A stretch of 64,000 nt of DNA from Colius striatus (taxonomy: Eukaryota > Chordata > Aves > Coliiformes > Coliidae), in the NCBI RefSeq assembly GCF_028858725.1, contig NC_084767.1:5011501-5075500 (forward strand). The letters run 5' to 3'. Under the pieces are notes generated by a model. The model did no database searches. It had not been told where the DNA came from and saw only the letters and a program-made list of their open reading frames with translations. Shown here piece by piece: positions 1 through 11,700 of this stretch. Within the stretch, counting starts at the first letter, position 1, and each line of letters opens with the position of its first letter. The translations under genes were made by a program, and so were the position numbers.

Positions 1-3000
1 AAAGAATACAAACACTAGTTGATAAACATTATACATGACAAAAATCAAAAGTGGCTGCTAGACAATTCAAACAACTGTTTTTTTGTCAGGAGTGCTTTAT
101 CAGAGTTACACATGAACAAAACACCACACACAACCACCACAAACACTCTGTTGCATTCCTCCAAGCCAGGGCCAAGAACTGGGGAATAAAGGCAAGTAGT
201 CCAAACTAATAGGATCAGTGCCCAGTTAACAAGATTACAGCTAAAAATGCTTTGCCACTGAAAAAGAGAGGAAAAATGAGAAAGACAGCTGATGGCTGAG
301 AACAATGAGAATAAGCCCAGCAGAATACTGTGGACTTTGCATTGTGTCCTAAAGGCAGATCAGATTGTTAGAATGTTAAGCTCGGTTCAAGAGCCTTTTG
401 TGAAAAATGAAGGTAATAATTAACCAAAATTTGTATATCAAGGACAAACCACAGCTTGAAAATCTGTATTTATATAAGGTTATGGGAATCTCTGGAGGCA
501 AGTTCAGAAACTTTGCTACTCTTCCAAGCAACAGCAATAAGCAACAAAGTCAAAGATTTGCAAATCAAAAAGGGTTTAAAATATTCAGAGAATGAAGACA
601 TTCCAATCTCAATTTTTGCTATTTTATGTGCAAACATGTTATCTCACAGTGGGAGTACCAAGGCCCCCTGTTCACACTCTGCAGCAAGTGAAGGCTCAGT
701 TGACCTTGCAGAAGCAATATGAAAAACCTTAAAACTCGAAGACTGATATTTCACTCATTAGCTTTCTTGCAATCAGACAGAAAGATTATCTAGAACCAAG
801 TGATGCATTTGAATCAGCTTAAGTGACACTCTGGATGTGCTACCTTATCATTACTAAAGTTTGCAATCACATCTAAAGGGCAGAATTCAGTTTTAAGAAC
901 AAGTGCCCAAAATGAATGAGCAATCCATACCACACCTATTATTTCAGCTTTGTGAGTCAAAGAGCCACTTTAGTAAGGGAAAGCCACATAATGCCAACTT
1001 CTAGTAAGTCGATCTCAGCCACTGCATTACTTAAGCAGATGAAAAATAGAGAACAAGTCCTTCATTCTTAAGAGGAATGCAAGATTATGTGCCCGTGTTT
1101 TCCAGATGTGTAGCACAGATAAAAACGCTGCTGAGTGCAGCTCATGTAGCATGGCAACAGGAAAAGCTTAGAATGATTCCTTAACTTTCTATCAAATGCT
1201 CCATTTGTGCTGTGGTTGCTCAAAGATGTCACACTACAGGTATTTTAACAAATGTATTGAAAGATTTTCCTTCAATTCCATTCATCCTCCCAAATCTAAT
1301 GAGCCAAGAACAGCTTATTCTGACTTGACAGGGTACCATTATGAAACAATGGCAGAACCTCTATTACCAATTACAAATGCAAAATGACCTAAGTACAAAC
1401 CCATACATTCCCACAGTTTAAAAAGACTCAGACGACTGAAACAATGTACACAGTAACTTCACCTTGGTTTTACTCTTGGTAATCACCTATTGAAAGGTGT
1501 ATCTTTGCTACGCATCTCAGTGACACATTTCATTTGGTAGGTCAAGTCCTCCCCCCTACATTCAGAGTACCAGGGCTCCAACTTCTACTGAACACTAAGT
1601 TTTCATGTTTGTAGCAAGAACTGTGCTAGGTACTCTGCTTGGCTCCCTCAAAGAAGATAAAGATAGTAATACTGGTTTATATTTCTCTAAGCATCACCAG
1701 ATGTCATACAGCAAGACAAACAGTAACATAAATCTAGCCAAAGAACCTGTCAAGCTGTTATCTGGTACATACAATAGATGAAAAATTGATGCTGCTTCTG
1801 AAGACAAAAAGCTATTGCCAAAAGTTTTCCAAAATACACTTGTCTAGAAAAATATACAGCGATTACCACCACAAAAACCTCTGACAATATCAAACAGGTC
1901 ACACACATCTGTAGTACAACGAGTTTATGAATTAATCTGGGTATTGCCTCGGTTGTCCACTCTTATTCAGGCTCTTGGGATCTTGTATTATTTGAGGTGG
2001 GTGTGTGGAAGTGTGCATTAAAGGTTGTAGTTCCCCTGTGGTGCTAAGACTTCTAAACCACAGTCGCTTGTTATACAGAAAACAAAGTCAGATACACAGA
2101 CATCAAGTAGAGAGGAAAGAAAGATGATTGCTGTAACTCAAGCTAGAAGCAAGTTTCTCAACATACAAGACTACTTACAGTACTTCAGTTTTAATTAAAA
2201 TCCTCTCACGAGGCATTTTAACCAAATCCAATAACTTAAAACAGTAGGCTCAATTCTGTTATGTACAAAAGTGGAAATATTTGCAACTCAGGCCTGGTTA
2301 TAGCAAACATTAATGTACTTTTCCCAAAAACTAGTTCGTGAATGCCTGCTTTTCCAGTTGGGCGATGAAACACCTGATAGCTGCTTGCTTTGGCTGTTTT
2401 CCCAGTTATCCCTGTTTTAGCATGTCACTATAGTGCCATAGCTTTCCAAAATGCAATCTCTATTCTTTCAGTTGTGAAATAAGGGCACTCATTTGAAAGA
2501 CACTGTAGTCTACAACAAAGACTAAATCTGTTTTAGCACAAGCAACTGTTTAAGCTGCAAGGATTCTGTTTAATTCAGGTGTGTTTATTCTATTCTTGCG
2601 AAGTTTGCAGTGAATGAGAAGAGATGGCCAAGACAACACTGTCTCCTCAGCTACATAGCTCCAACTTACATTCAGGGCTACAACCAGCTGTGTGTGTTTG
2701 TGAAGCTATCAAGCTGAGAAATGCAGACTTGGCTTAGGTTTTGTTAAAATGAATACATGACTCAGAACGTATCATCACTATGACCTCACAACAGACCCTA
2801 CCGGCCACTACTGTTGTACGTTCACCTATATCAAAGTCAGGCAAGGGTTAAAAGATCAAATCAAATCCACAATTTGACACAATGTCTAAATTAAACTAGC
2901 TTCTGCAGCTCAAGAACAAGATTCCTTTATGCCACAGTGCAAAGGCACCAAGTGCTAACTTTTAAAACAAAGTTAAAAAAAGAAAAAAGGATGAACTTCT

Positions 3001-3474
3001 CATACAAAGTCTTCCTGGAGAAATCTGGAGTTTCATTTCATCTATTCCAATGTATAGATTCAGTCCTTGGGAGCTAACCCAGTGTAACTCCTCCATAATC
3101 CCAAGAGAAACAACTCCTCCTAGAGCCTGCCGCACCAGTGATTTTTCTTCCAGATGAGGAAGTTATTAAACACTACCCTAAGTTTCAGATGCAATATGGA
3201 ACAAGGAAGCTGCCTAACAAATGACTGGGAGGGAATTATCTTGGCACATGAAGTGCATGGAAATCCTAGTGACGCATCTGTTGCGGGTAACAGAAAGGGG
3301 CTGCCATTTCAGTCCCAGTTGAGGTTCTCTGCAGCCTCAAGCCTTGCAGCACATAACTATGAAAGGAAAAGATACATGCCTGAGCACGTCCCTTGTCCCA
3401 ACACGAGAAGGGGGAGGGTTAATCACGTCCATCCGCCATTTTCTGAGCGGAGGAGGAAGACATGTTGGAACAAA

Positions 3475-3505
<31 letters not shown>

Positions 3506-3871
3506 AAAAAAAAGAAAGCAACAAAAGAAAGCAGCCATTTCCAGTACCAGCTCCAAACTCCCAACCCCAGCAAGAACACGGGCTCTCACCAAAACAGTCC
3601 CACACTTTGTTCTAATCGTGACGAGAACGTCTGGGCTCAGGAACTGCTGAAGATCTCACTTTCAAAGCACAGTATGTAGGAACAAGAAAAGACAGCGAGT
3701 CGGTGGGGAAGATACAGAAGTAGCTGTTGAGCTAAGAACGGCTCACTTCCCCCCCGCCCCCCCCGAAAAAGCCCTACGTGTCCCAGATAAATATCTTTTT
3801 AATTCTGCTGTCCTGCCTCACACTAATATTAAAGAAAAGTCACTGTTCTGGCATACATGAATGCCTCCTAC
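1..3871 (-). other. CSNK1A1: CSNK1A1 intron 2 (partial)
   Basis: AT-rich sequence downstream of exon 2 on the minus strand. Short open frames at 456-722, 1196-1387 and 3154-3615 have no recognisable protein similarity. I looked for the exon that should encode WYGQEKDYNVLVMDLL and did not find it, so the intron continues past position 1. Apart from an A/GA tract at 3472-3530 I recognise no repeat family. Confidence 0.8.
3472..3530. repeat. Poly(A)/(GA)n microsatellite in CSNK1A1 intron 2
   Basis: Twelve A are followed by eleven GA dinucleotides, nine A and a GAAA-type tail. On the transcript strand this is a polypyrimidine (CT)n/T tract. It creates spurious low-complexity open frames in several registers. 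Confidence 0.95.
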
Positions 3872-3978
3872 CGTATATGTGGGATGCCAACTCCTCCCTG
3901 CAGAATCTTGTATAGTTTGCTTTCATACAGCAGCTGGGGATGTCTAGCCTTCTGTGACTCCAACTTTACAGCAACTTC
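3872..3978 (-). CDS. CSNK1A1: CSNK1A1 coding exon 2
   Basis: Encodes [20 protein letters not shown] onward to GIPHI plus two bases of an Arg codon. The minus-strand acceptor is CTGTAG|GAAGTT and the donor ACG|GTAGGA. It carries the VAVK lysine and the start of the C-helix region. The phase-2 donor means exon 3 must supply the last base of the codon. Confidence 0.96.
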
Positions 3979-4923
3979 CTACAGTGAGAGGGAATAAGGA
4001 GTCAGAGTAGAACGTCCACCAGGCATAGCCGTGCCCCTGAGGTTTGAGGAGCACGGCACTTCAATATCCCCACACACCCCTGCTGCTAATGCTTTGAGGT
4101 ATCATTTCTTTTTTAAGCTCTCGGTGTTTAACGTCCTGCACTTTGCTGCATCTTCAAATAAAATCCACGTTGTGATGATTTGTAGACAAATATCCATCCC
4201 AGGTCATGAAACTGAGCTGGAGATGTAAAGTCTTCAGATCCATATAAGACAGGAAGAACATATGTGGGTGTTTCTTCTTTACAGCTCAGAACCGTGAGGG
4301 GGAGGAAGGAAAAAAAAAAACCACCAAGAAAAAGAGCTGAAGAAACAGGGGGATCTTCTTTGTTTCTATTACTGTTGATGAAAACGAGACAAAGTGTTCC
4401 CCAGCTGAGAGAGAGGGGGGTAGATGGTTGCCGGGAGAGGGGCGACTTCGGCCACTCATAAAAGACAAAGTATGTTTTCCCACAATGGCGAGCTCCTCTC
4501 GCCAGCACTCGCAAGCGAGCCGTGAGGCTGATGGGTGTGGGAGAGCCTGACCGCTCTGCCCTGCCGGCGGAAGGGGCAGCGACACCCCCCCGGTGCCGAA
4601 GGAGCCCCTCGATCCCGGGGAACGGACCCTGGCTTCCCCCACCCCGGCGAGATGGGGCCTCTCGGTGCCTCGCAGGCAGCGACATCGAGGACGAGAGGGA
4701 CAAAAGCAGGCTTCGAGTCGGCCTCGGAGAGGTTACCGCTGTCTCCGGTTCCCCCCGACGTGCGGGCCCAAGGAGGCGAGGGAGTGCGAGCCGCCCTTAC
4801 CTCCCCGTTGGTGATGTTGATCGCCAAATAGATGTCCCCGAAGGAGCCTGACCCGATCTTCCGCACCAGCTTGTATTTGCCTCCGACAATGAACTCGGCC
4901 TTGGAGCCGCTGCTACTCGCCAT
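3872..4923 (-). CDS. CSNK1A1: Casein kinase 1 alpha, 5' part (exons 1-2 only)
   Basis: Serine/threonine kinase of the CK1 family. It primes beta-catenin for degradation in the destruction complex and acts in circadian and p53 control (family knowledge). The coding parts in the window are 4801-4923 (41 codons) and 3872-3978 (35 codons plus 2 bases), joined in phase 0. The 76 residues contain the N-terminal [11 protein letters not shown], the glycine loop [12 protein letters not shown] at residues 23-34 and the ATP-anchoring lysine in EVAVK (residue 46). They match vertebrate CK1 alpha essentially residue for residue as I remember it. The ATG (4921-4923) has G at -3 and G at +4. Intron 1 is 822 bp. 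Exon 2 ends in phase 2 within the Arg codon of HIR. The rest of the kinase lies beyond the left edge: I see no exon 3 in 1-3871. Confidence 0.97.
3979..4800 (-). other. CSNK1A1: CSNK1A1 intron 1
   Basis: 822 bp between coding exons 1 and 2. The exon-1-proximal part (about 4480-4800) is still GC- and CpG-rich and belongs to the CpG island. Open frames on both strands here are CpG-island artefacts. No further exon is seen. Confidence 0.85.
4801..4923 (-). CDS. CSNK1A1: CSNK1A1 coding exon 1
   Basis: Encodes residues 1-41, from the initiator to ITNGE, including the glycine-rich loop. The donor on the minus strand is GAG|GTAAGG, seen on the plus strand as ccttac at 4795-4800. It ends in phase 0. 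Confidence 0.97.
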
Positions 4924-5286
4924 GGCGAGGGGCGGCTGAGGGGTCCTCCCGGCGCTGGGAGGCTCGGTGGAAGAAAGAGGGCTCTACCGCCGCCCCCAGA
5001 GGAGGGGAAAGGGGTTAGGGGACGGAAAAGAGGGGAGGGGAGCGGGAGCCGAACAAGGAAGGCTGGTCCCCGCTGCTCAGTTCCAGCCGGGTCCCTCCGG
5101 CGGGGGCCCCCTCCGCGACTCTGTCCCGCTCCCCGGCCGGGCGGCGCTCGGCTCTCTCCGGAAAGCCGAGAGGCGACCACGGAGTTGCTACGAGGACAGG
5201 GAAGGGGGAGGGGAAGGGGAGGGGGGGGGAGAAAGGGAAAACGCGAAGCCCGCTGGCTCCGCCGGGTCCCGGCCGCCGCCGGTCCC

Positions 5287-5307
5287 TCACTCGGCCGCCG
5301 CCGCCAT
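5287..5307 (-). other. Short upstream ORF in CSNK1A1 5'UTR
   Basis: Seven-codon frame ATG-GCG-GCG-GCG-GCC-GAG-TGA (MAAAAE) about 360 nt upstream of the CSNK1A1 start. Its ATG is the ATG of the YY1-type AAGATGGCGG element. It is translated only if transcription starts upstream of 5307; YY1 elements often sit just downstream of the start site, which would include it. Confidence 0.45.
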
Positions 5308-5720
5308 CTTGTCTCTCAGCCGCTGCTACCGCGGACACAAAATGCCCTCAGCCTGCAGCCGCCGCTTCTTCACCGCGCGCGGCGCGCTGGGAGCGGGGCG
5401 GGGCGCGCAACGCGCCTGCGCCGCCGGCACACCGCCCCCTGCCGGGAGCGCGCCTGCGCGGGGCGGTGCCGGTGCCGGGGCGGTGCCGGGGGCGGGGCCG
5501 TCCGCGCGTGGCCGGGGCCCCGCCCCCCTGAGCCGATGGGCCGCGGGACCGCGCGGGGGGAGCGGACGTGCCCTCACGCGCCTCTTAAAGGGGCCGCCGC
5601 GACGCGCAGCCTCTGCTGAGCCCTGCGGCCGCTCGCTTGGCGCGCTCGCCACAGCGTCCCTCAGGCGGCGGGCGGCTCGGGTCAGAGCCACGGCCCGACG
5701 CAGCCTCGCGCCCCGTGACG

Positions 5721-8700
5721 TGGGGCTGTAGCTGGGCTGCTGGAGCTGCTGCCAGGTGCTTATCAGACCCCAAACCCACGGTAACGCGTGCTCGTGGGCT
5801 GGGCCTGCGTGGACGTGAACCCACGATGACCTGTGTCCTGTCCCCCAGCAGCCTCAAGGCCCCGTGGTATCCACGGCCTGGCAGGTTGTAGGGCTGAGCG
5901 CTGGGGCCGGTGGCACCTTCTCCACTCCCGTACACATACGGCATCTGCTTCATTACCCTTCTGTGCTCGGCCTGCCACGTCTGATTTATGCCTCCAACCT
6001 TCAGCCTCGGCCTGCTGGGGTTGCAGCTCACAGCGCTGCCCATCCTGGGCGGGCTGAAGGCCTTCCTGCCCTAAGGCTTAAGTCCAGGTGAGCATCCAGG
6101 AGCCTGAGAAGGCTGTGGCTGCCTCTCAAGGAACACATCAGGAACACATCAGGAGCAGACACACCTTGCATCTCTTCTGCCTGTGGCCCCTGCCTTCACG
6201 TGGCCTGTACGCTCGGTTGCTCTCCTTCCTCAGACTGCTTTGACCCAACTGTTTCTTGCTGTCTGTCAAAACCAAGATCTCCTCTGTTGCCCTCTCGCTC
6301 AGCACTCCGAGTTTTTCCTTTGCAGGAACACAAAACTGTGAATTCCTGGTGGTGACTCATCATCACTCCCTGTCAGAGCGGCGTCTTCTGCTGTGCAAGC
6401 CTACATTTGGGAAGTGATTCAATCTTCAGGAGAAAGAAAGCTCCTACAGTAATGTAGCTCATCTATGTACAAGGAAAGCCTACTCAGGGTGTCTGCTTTT
6501 ATAGGGAACAGTCAGAGAAACTGCTTTCCAGCTTGTCTGGTGCACTCAAAGCCATGTGCATTTTTTTAATAGCTAAATATTTTAGACAAAAGTGAGATTC
6601 AGAGGCCTAGGTTAGGACACTGCTGTATCAATAGGAAGTTGTTTATATAAAAGTAGGGGAGCCCTCTTAACAGAGCAGCATCCTCATGGTGATAGAGGCC
6701 TTTATTGCACTCACCATGGCACTTTCTAGTTTGGTAAAGACACTGTGGTACAAACATTTTCTATCTGCACAAGTGCAAAAAAGTCCTGGCTTGCATCCAT
6801 CTGGCTGTTAGGGAGTGAGAGAAGTCTGTGATTTGCCTGTGTTTCTTCCTGTGGTGGACTCAGCTCCAGGATGACTCTGTAGTGAGAGACCAGGAGGAAC
6901 GGAGAGGGAAGACTGGCAGCCAGCAATGCCCTGAACTGCAAATACCAGCTCCAAGCTCCCCTTATGTCTCAGGGAGCTTAGCTCCAAGCTCTACAGGTCT
7001 CTCTGCATCTCTAATAAAAATAAAATGTGCAAAATGGGCCTGGGCTGTGCCAGATGCACCAGAAGGACAGGGATGCTCGGAGAGCAAGCTGGCCTCCAAC
7101 TCATTCCCACCTCAGCTCTGCCAGGGAGCATTTGCGCAAGTGAGAGTGTCTGCACTCCTGTCACTCCGAGGGAATGCGGATCCTGTGCGGAGGAGCTCGG
7201 ATGCATCACACACCACTGAAGGGGGCTGGAGTTTCAAGGGCAAATGAGGTATCTTTAAACATCACACTCATTTCTAAATGCAGAGCCCCTGTGTCCTCAG
7301 TTGCCCTCCCACTGCTGTTAGTGGTGATCTGCAGACAGCCGAGGACTGATGTGCACTTAGCGGCCTTTGGGGTTTAGTTGTTCTTAGTGGTTGCTCTGGG
7401 TGGGATTTGAGCAGCTTGGAGGCGTTTTGCTTGAGTCACGTATCCTTGGAGGAGCTGGAAAAACAGGTCTTCAGGTCCTGGCCAGGAAATAGCCTGTGGC
7501 TGGGTGTGCAGGAGAGCAGGATCTGCTAGGCTAGGCAATGCTGCCACCTCCTGCCAGCCGGGGACATGTCTCTGTCCCAGGGACACTGCCGGTGCCTTGG
7601 GCCAGGGAATATCACACAGGGTAGGGCAGACCCAGGAACACACCTTCCCCAAAACGTCTGCAGCCTGCTTGGGTGTTGTGCAAAAAGGATGCCCAGTAAC
7701 CAGCATTTGGTGGGTTTTTGTCTTGCGTTATTTTTAATATGCATTCATGAATGGGCCCTGCAGGAGAGATGGGAACAGGAGAATTCAAAGGGAGATCAGC
7801 CTAGGCAGCGTGGGAAGGGCTGCAGGGCAGGCTAGAGGATAGCAGAGAGATGACAGAAGTCAGCCAGCATAAACCAGGTTCAAACCAGGACACAGAAGAG
7901 AAGACCTACCAGCACAGCTGCAGCTCCATCACCCAAGGCTGGGAGCAGTGAAGGTACTTGTGAACACCCACCTGCACTGGGGCCAGGAGTGTGAGGAAGA
8001 CCTCCATCTCCAGCTCTGGCTGCTCTGTGAAGGAAGAGCTGGAGAGCCCCATGTGCCATCATCCCTCTGTGTGCCACGTTGAGATGACCTCAACCTTTGC
8101 CATTACCTCACACCCATGGTTGCAGACCACATCTGCTCGTGGCCTGGGGACACCAGCTTGGATCCTGCCTTTCAGATCTACATTTCAGCCACTCTGGGAC
8201 TCTGTTTACATCTCCAAAGTAGTGAGGAGAGCTTTGGTCTCAGAGAAGAGGGAAGGTGCATATATATTTCTGGGTAGGCAGAATGTAACCCAGTGAACTA
8301 ACAGCACTATTCAGAGCATGAGGTTGGAGGAGACTTTATAGCCTGAGGAATCCCAGATGCCCAGAAGCTCAGATCTGGAGGTGAGTCTCATCCAGTGTGT
8401 TGTCCCCTCCCGTGTCAGGACAAAATCCACCTGTGCAAGAGCTGATTTTTATTTTGGACAAGGGATCTGTTCTCTCTTTATGTCATGGTGCAGGAAAATT
8501 CCCCTCGTAGCCCCTTGCAGAAACCCACATGCTATGTCACCACATCTGGGGTTTGCCTTGTTGGACTGTGAAGATACTGACAGTCTCAAAGCAGCCCTGG
8601 CCTCATAAAAATCCCTCCCTAGCCTCTGCTTTCGGGCTTGTGTCCTGAGTCTTTAGGAAAGCACAGAATTTGTTGTAAGACAAACGTGAACAACACCAAA

Positions 8701-11700
8701 ATCTGCAAAACCCACAGAGATACTCATTGGATTTTAAACGATAAAAGCACTGAAAATGTAAGCTGGGAGGGGAATTTCAGGCTGTGGTTTCACAGCAGCC
8801 AGCCTGATGTAAGGACTCACTGCTGCTCACACAGCGTGGTCTCACTTCTGCGTCCTCCTCTCCTCCTCCTCCCCCCACTCCCAGTGCCCAGCTCTGGTGG
8901 CTCCTCAGATCCTCTGTGGTGAGTTTGGCTCTCCAGACCTACAGATAATTGTCTGGATGGTTTCTCTTGGTGTTTTCTCTGGGTTAATGTTCTGCCAGGC
9001 GAGTGGCTCGCATGGCTGAAGGAGCTCCAGGGGGCAGTGGGAGGGCTGTGCCCCGTTGGCAATGCTGTGCTGTCAGCCCAAACACTGGATGGGAGCAGTC
9101 AGATGGGAAAACTGGAGACACATGCTGTGCTGCCTGGAAAGGCAGCCTGCAGACACCTGGGAGAGAGCGTGAGAACCCTTGAATGCACTGCTGCCAGGGA
9201 GAATGCCAGCCTCAGCACCACCAGCAAAGAGAATGGGGTGAACCAGACAGCTAGAGCATCTGCTTCTTCAGCTCCAGTTCATTAGTGGTTTTGCCATCTT
9301 TCAGGGACACTGAGACACTGAAAATGTGTTTATAGCTGCATCATTTGATAAAGTGAAAGGAATAAATCCCTTCTCTTTCCAGAAGATAGGCCAGAAGTCC
9401 TGCTGCATGACCAAGCCTCCCGTGTGAACAACCCTCCTTGATCCCAGCATTGCTCATCCTTTATTTGTGCCTGCTTTTCAGCTGAGCATCCCCAAGCCTC
9501 TTAATTCAATGCCAAGCAAAGGAGAGGAGAGTTTTCAGTGTAATAAACCAGCTGTTTGATGCAGCACTGATGGAGCAGCATCCTCTTTGCTTGTAACCAC
9601 GTCAGCAAATATGTGCTGCTGTGAAGCTGGAGCAGGAGGGAACTGCTCATCCTCCTGGGCAGCAGCAATATTCCAGGCTCCCATCTAAAGGCTCCTGGGG
9701 AGGGAGGAGCAGTGAAATGACAAGCTAAGCAGAGTGTTGATTGAAAAAGTGAAAAGACATGCAGCACTTCTGCTCTAGAGCAGTCAGCTCACGTTCAGGT
9801 CAAGTTATAATTCCAAAGCCTGTTGGGAGTGGAGCTGCCATCTTCAAGGGCTTTTCTCCTGCTGCTGCAGGTTGGGCCTAGGAGCACCAGGGATGCATGT
9901 CCTGAGAGCTTCTGCAATCCAGGCCACAAAGGGCAAAGGTACATGAGCTGAGCTGCCAGATGCCCTCCCCTGTTGTGGCAGAGCCCTGCTCGTTCCCGGG
10001 CAGCCTCTCACTTCCTAACCTGGCAGGAGGTGATTCCCTTGTTTTGCCAGGCTAGTTTTCTGATGGTTTAGGGAATCAGATTGTCTCATGGCAAGGTCCA
10101 ACAAAGCTGTAGCTGGTGCAAAGGAAAAAGAAGAGTGGGGTCAGCAGAAGCCCAAGATTTTCAGAAAGGAACCTGCTATCTTCTGTCTTTTGACTCATGC
10201 CCCAGCCACCTGACACCAGTCCCTACTCAGAGGACACTTGTGTGTCCGGTGTAGCCAAGAAAAAGCAAGGTCCATCTCTTCAACCTCAGGTCTGATCTGC
10301 TCTCTGAAGTATTTATTGTCTCAGAGAGATAGACAACCCAAGGCAGTTTTGCCCTCGATTTTCCCCCTAAGTGGGCAAAACCTAGGTGCAGATGCACAAA
10401 CTGAGACACCACCAACAGCTTGCACTGAGTCCTGGGCAGCCAAAGTTATCTTGGTATTTCTTTGCTCTTTTGCAAGAGAAACAAGTGAGCTTCTGGCATG
10501 GCTGAGGGGTTTGTTTTAAATTAGGTCTGGGTTGCAGGTTTGTAGATACAGCAGGTTGCTTGTCTGGGGACACTTGTTCTGCTCCAGCATCCCCTGCAGT
10601 CCCGCTACCCACACCATTACACCAGCAGTGTGCCCTTCATGCAGGGCCTTTGCCCTCCCTCCTAAGCCCCTGGGCTTTGGCTTTGTGCTGACCTTAGCTA
10701 CTTCCCCATCCAGCTATTTTTAGCAGAGCTTATGGCATTTGGGAAGGTGACTGGAGAGGAGCAGATTGTGCCAGTAGGAACTGAACCAGTCTTGTGCCGG
10801 CACCGCATGCGAGGCAGCTCACCTTTGGACAGTCCTGTCTGCGTGCCTGAGGACCTCTCATCTGGCCAAACCCTGCTTCCCTGCCAGTGCCTCTGGCAGA
10901 GCAGGGTGGTGTGGGGCTCACCAGGGCACGGCAGTGAAGCAGGAGGGATCTAGTGTTTCCATATTCCTTGGACAGTGTCCTGACTGACAGCTGGTCGCAC
11001 CAAGGGCATCTACAGGTACCAAAGAGGTGCTGCTGGCCATCCCTGCCAGAGCCACTTGTCTCTGCCCTCCTGCTGCTGCCTTCCCTGTGCTGGCAGGGGC
11101 AGGGTGTTGGGGAGGCAGCCCAGGGAACTGGTCCAGGTTGAAAATAACTGTTTTTTTTCCGGAGCAGACTGACACCGGCTGTATTTGCCAGGCTGGCTCT
11201 CAGCACAAAGTTTCAATGCCAGTGCTGGCACAAGGCAAGAGGCACCATTATTTCTGGCAAGAGTGCCTCCTTTAATTGTTTGCACATAACCCTCAGAAAA
11301 CCGTCATCCCTTGTAGCTCAGGGTTACAGCACAGACGATGCTTTATTGCGTCAGAAAAGGCGTGAGCAGCTCTGTCACGTCTGACCCGGAGCCTGGGGTT
11401 TTGTCTCTGGCACTGCTGCAGGAAAAGGGCAGCAGAGGCAGGCAAGGCTGGGGTGAGCCTTCCCCACTTACGCCAACTCCTTGCATTTGACTGCATCGTG
11501 TCTCCAGACAGACCCCATCATGTAGCATTGTCCCTTGCTAATCCTCCAGCAGGGAAGGGACATGGGGGGCCCTGCAGTTGAGGCATGGCTCTGGCTGTCT
11601 GGGCAGAGCCTGGAGTGGGACTGGGACTGGGACAGTGGGACAAATCTCATTCTTGCAGCACTTGGATTAAACCAATGGTGTCTGGCTCTGGGGAGAAGGT

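Larger units (their letters stand above)
4480..5720 (-). promoter_or_regulatory. CSNK1A1: CpG-island promoter and 5'UTR of CSNK1A1
   Basis: Dense CpG and GC surrounding coding exon 1. Upstream of the ATG on the minus strand lies a GC-rich 5'UTR. It carries AAGATGGCGG (plus-strand complement ending at 5310), the YY1-type element common at mammalian and avian start sites. Further upstream are two NRF1-like GCGCCTGCGC sites (5412-5421 and 5450-5459) and a run of GC boxes (GGGGCGG, GGGCGGGGCC) at about 5460-5525. There is no TATA box near, as expected for a housekeeping gene. The exact start site cannot be read, and antisense transcription from the same island is possible but unsupported. Confidence 0.85.

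Noticed and set aside
3154-3679. Overlapping frames with poly-Lys/Glu-Arg tracts
   Set aside because: They are translations of the A/GA microsatellite in CSNK1A1 intron 2.
4967-5731. 254-codon plus-strand frame across the CSNK1A1 CpG island
   Set aside because: Arg/Ala/Gly/Pro-rich translation of GC-rich promoter DNA, opposite to a real 5'UTR. No domain or splice support.
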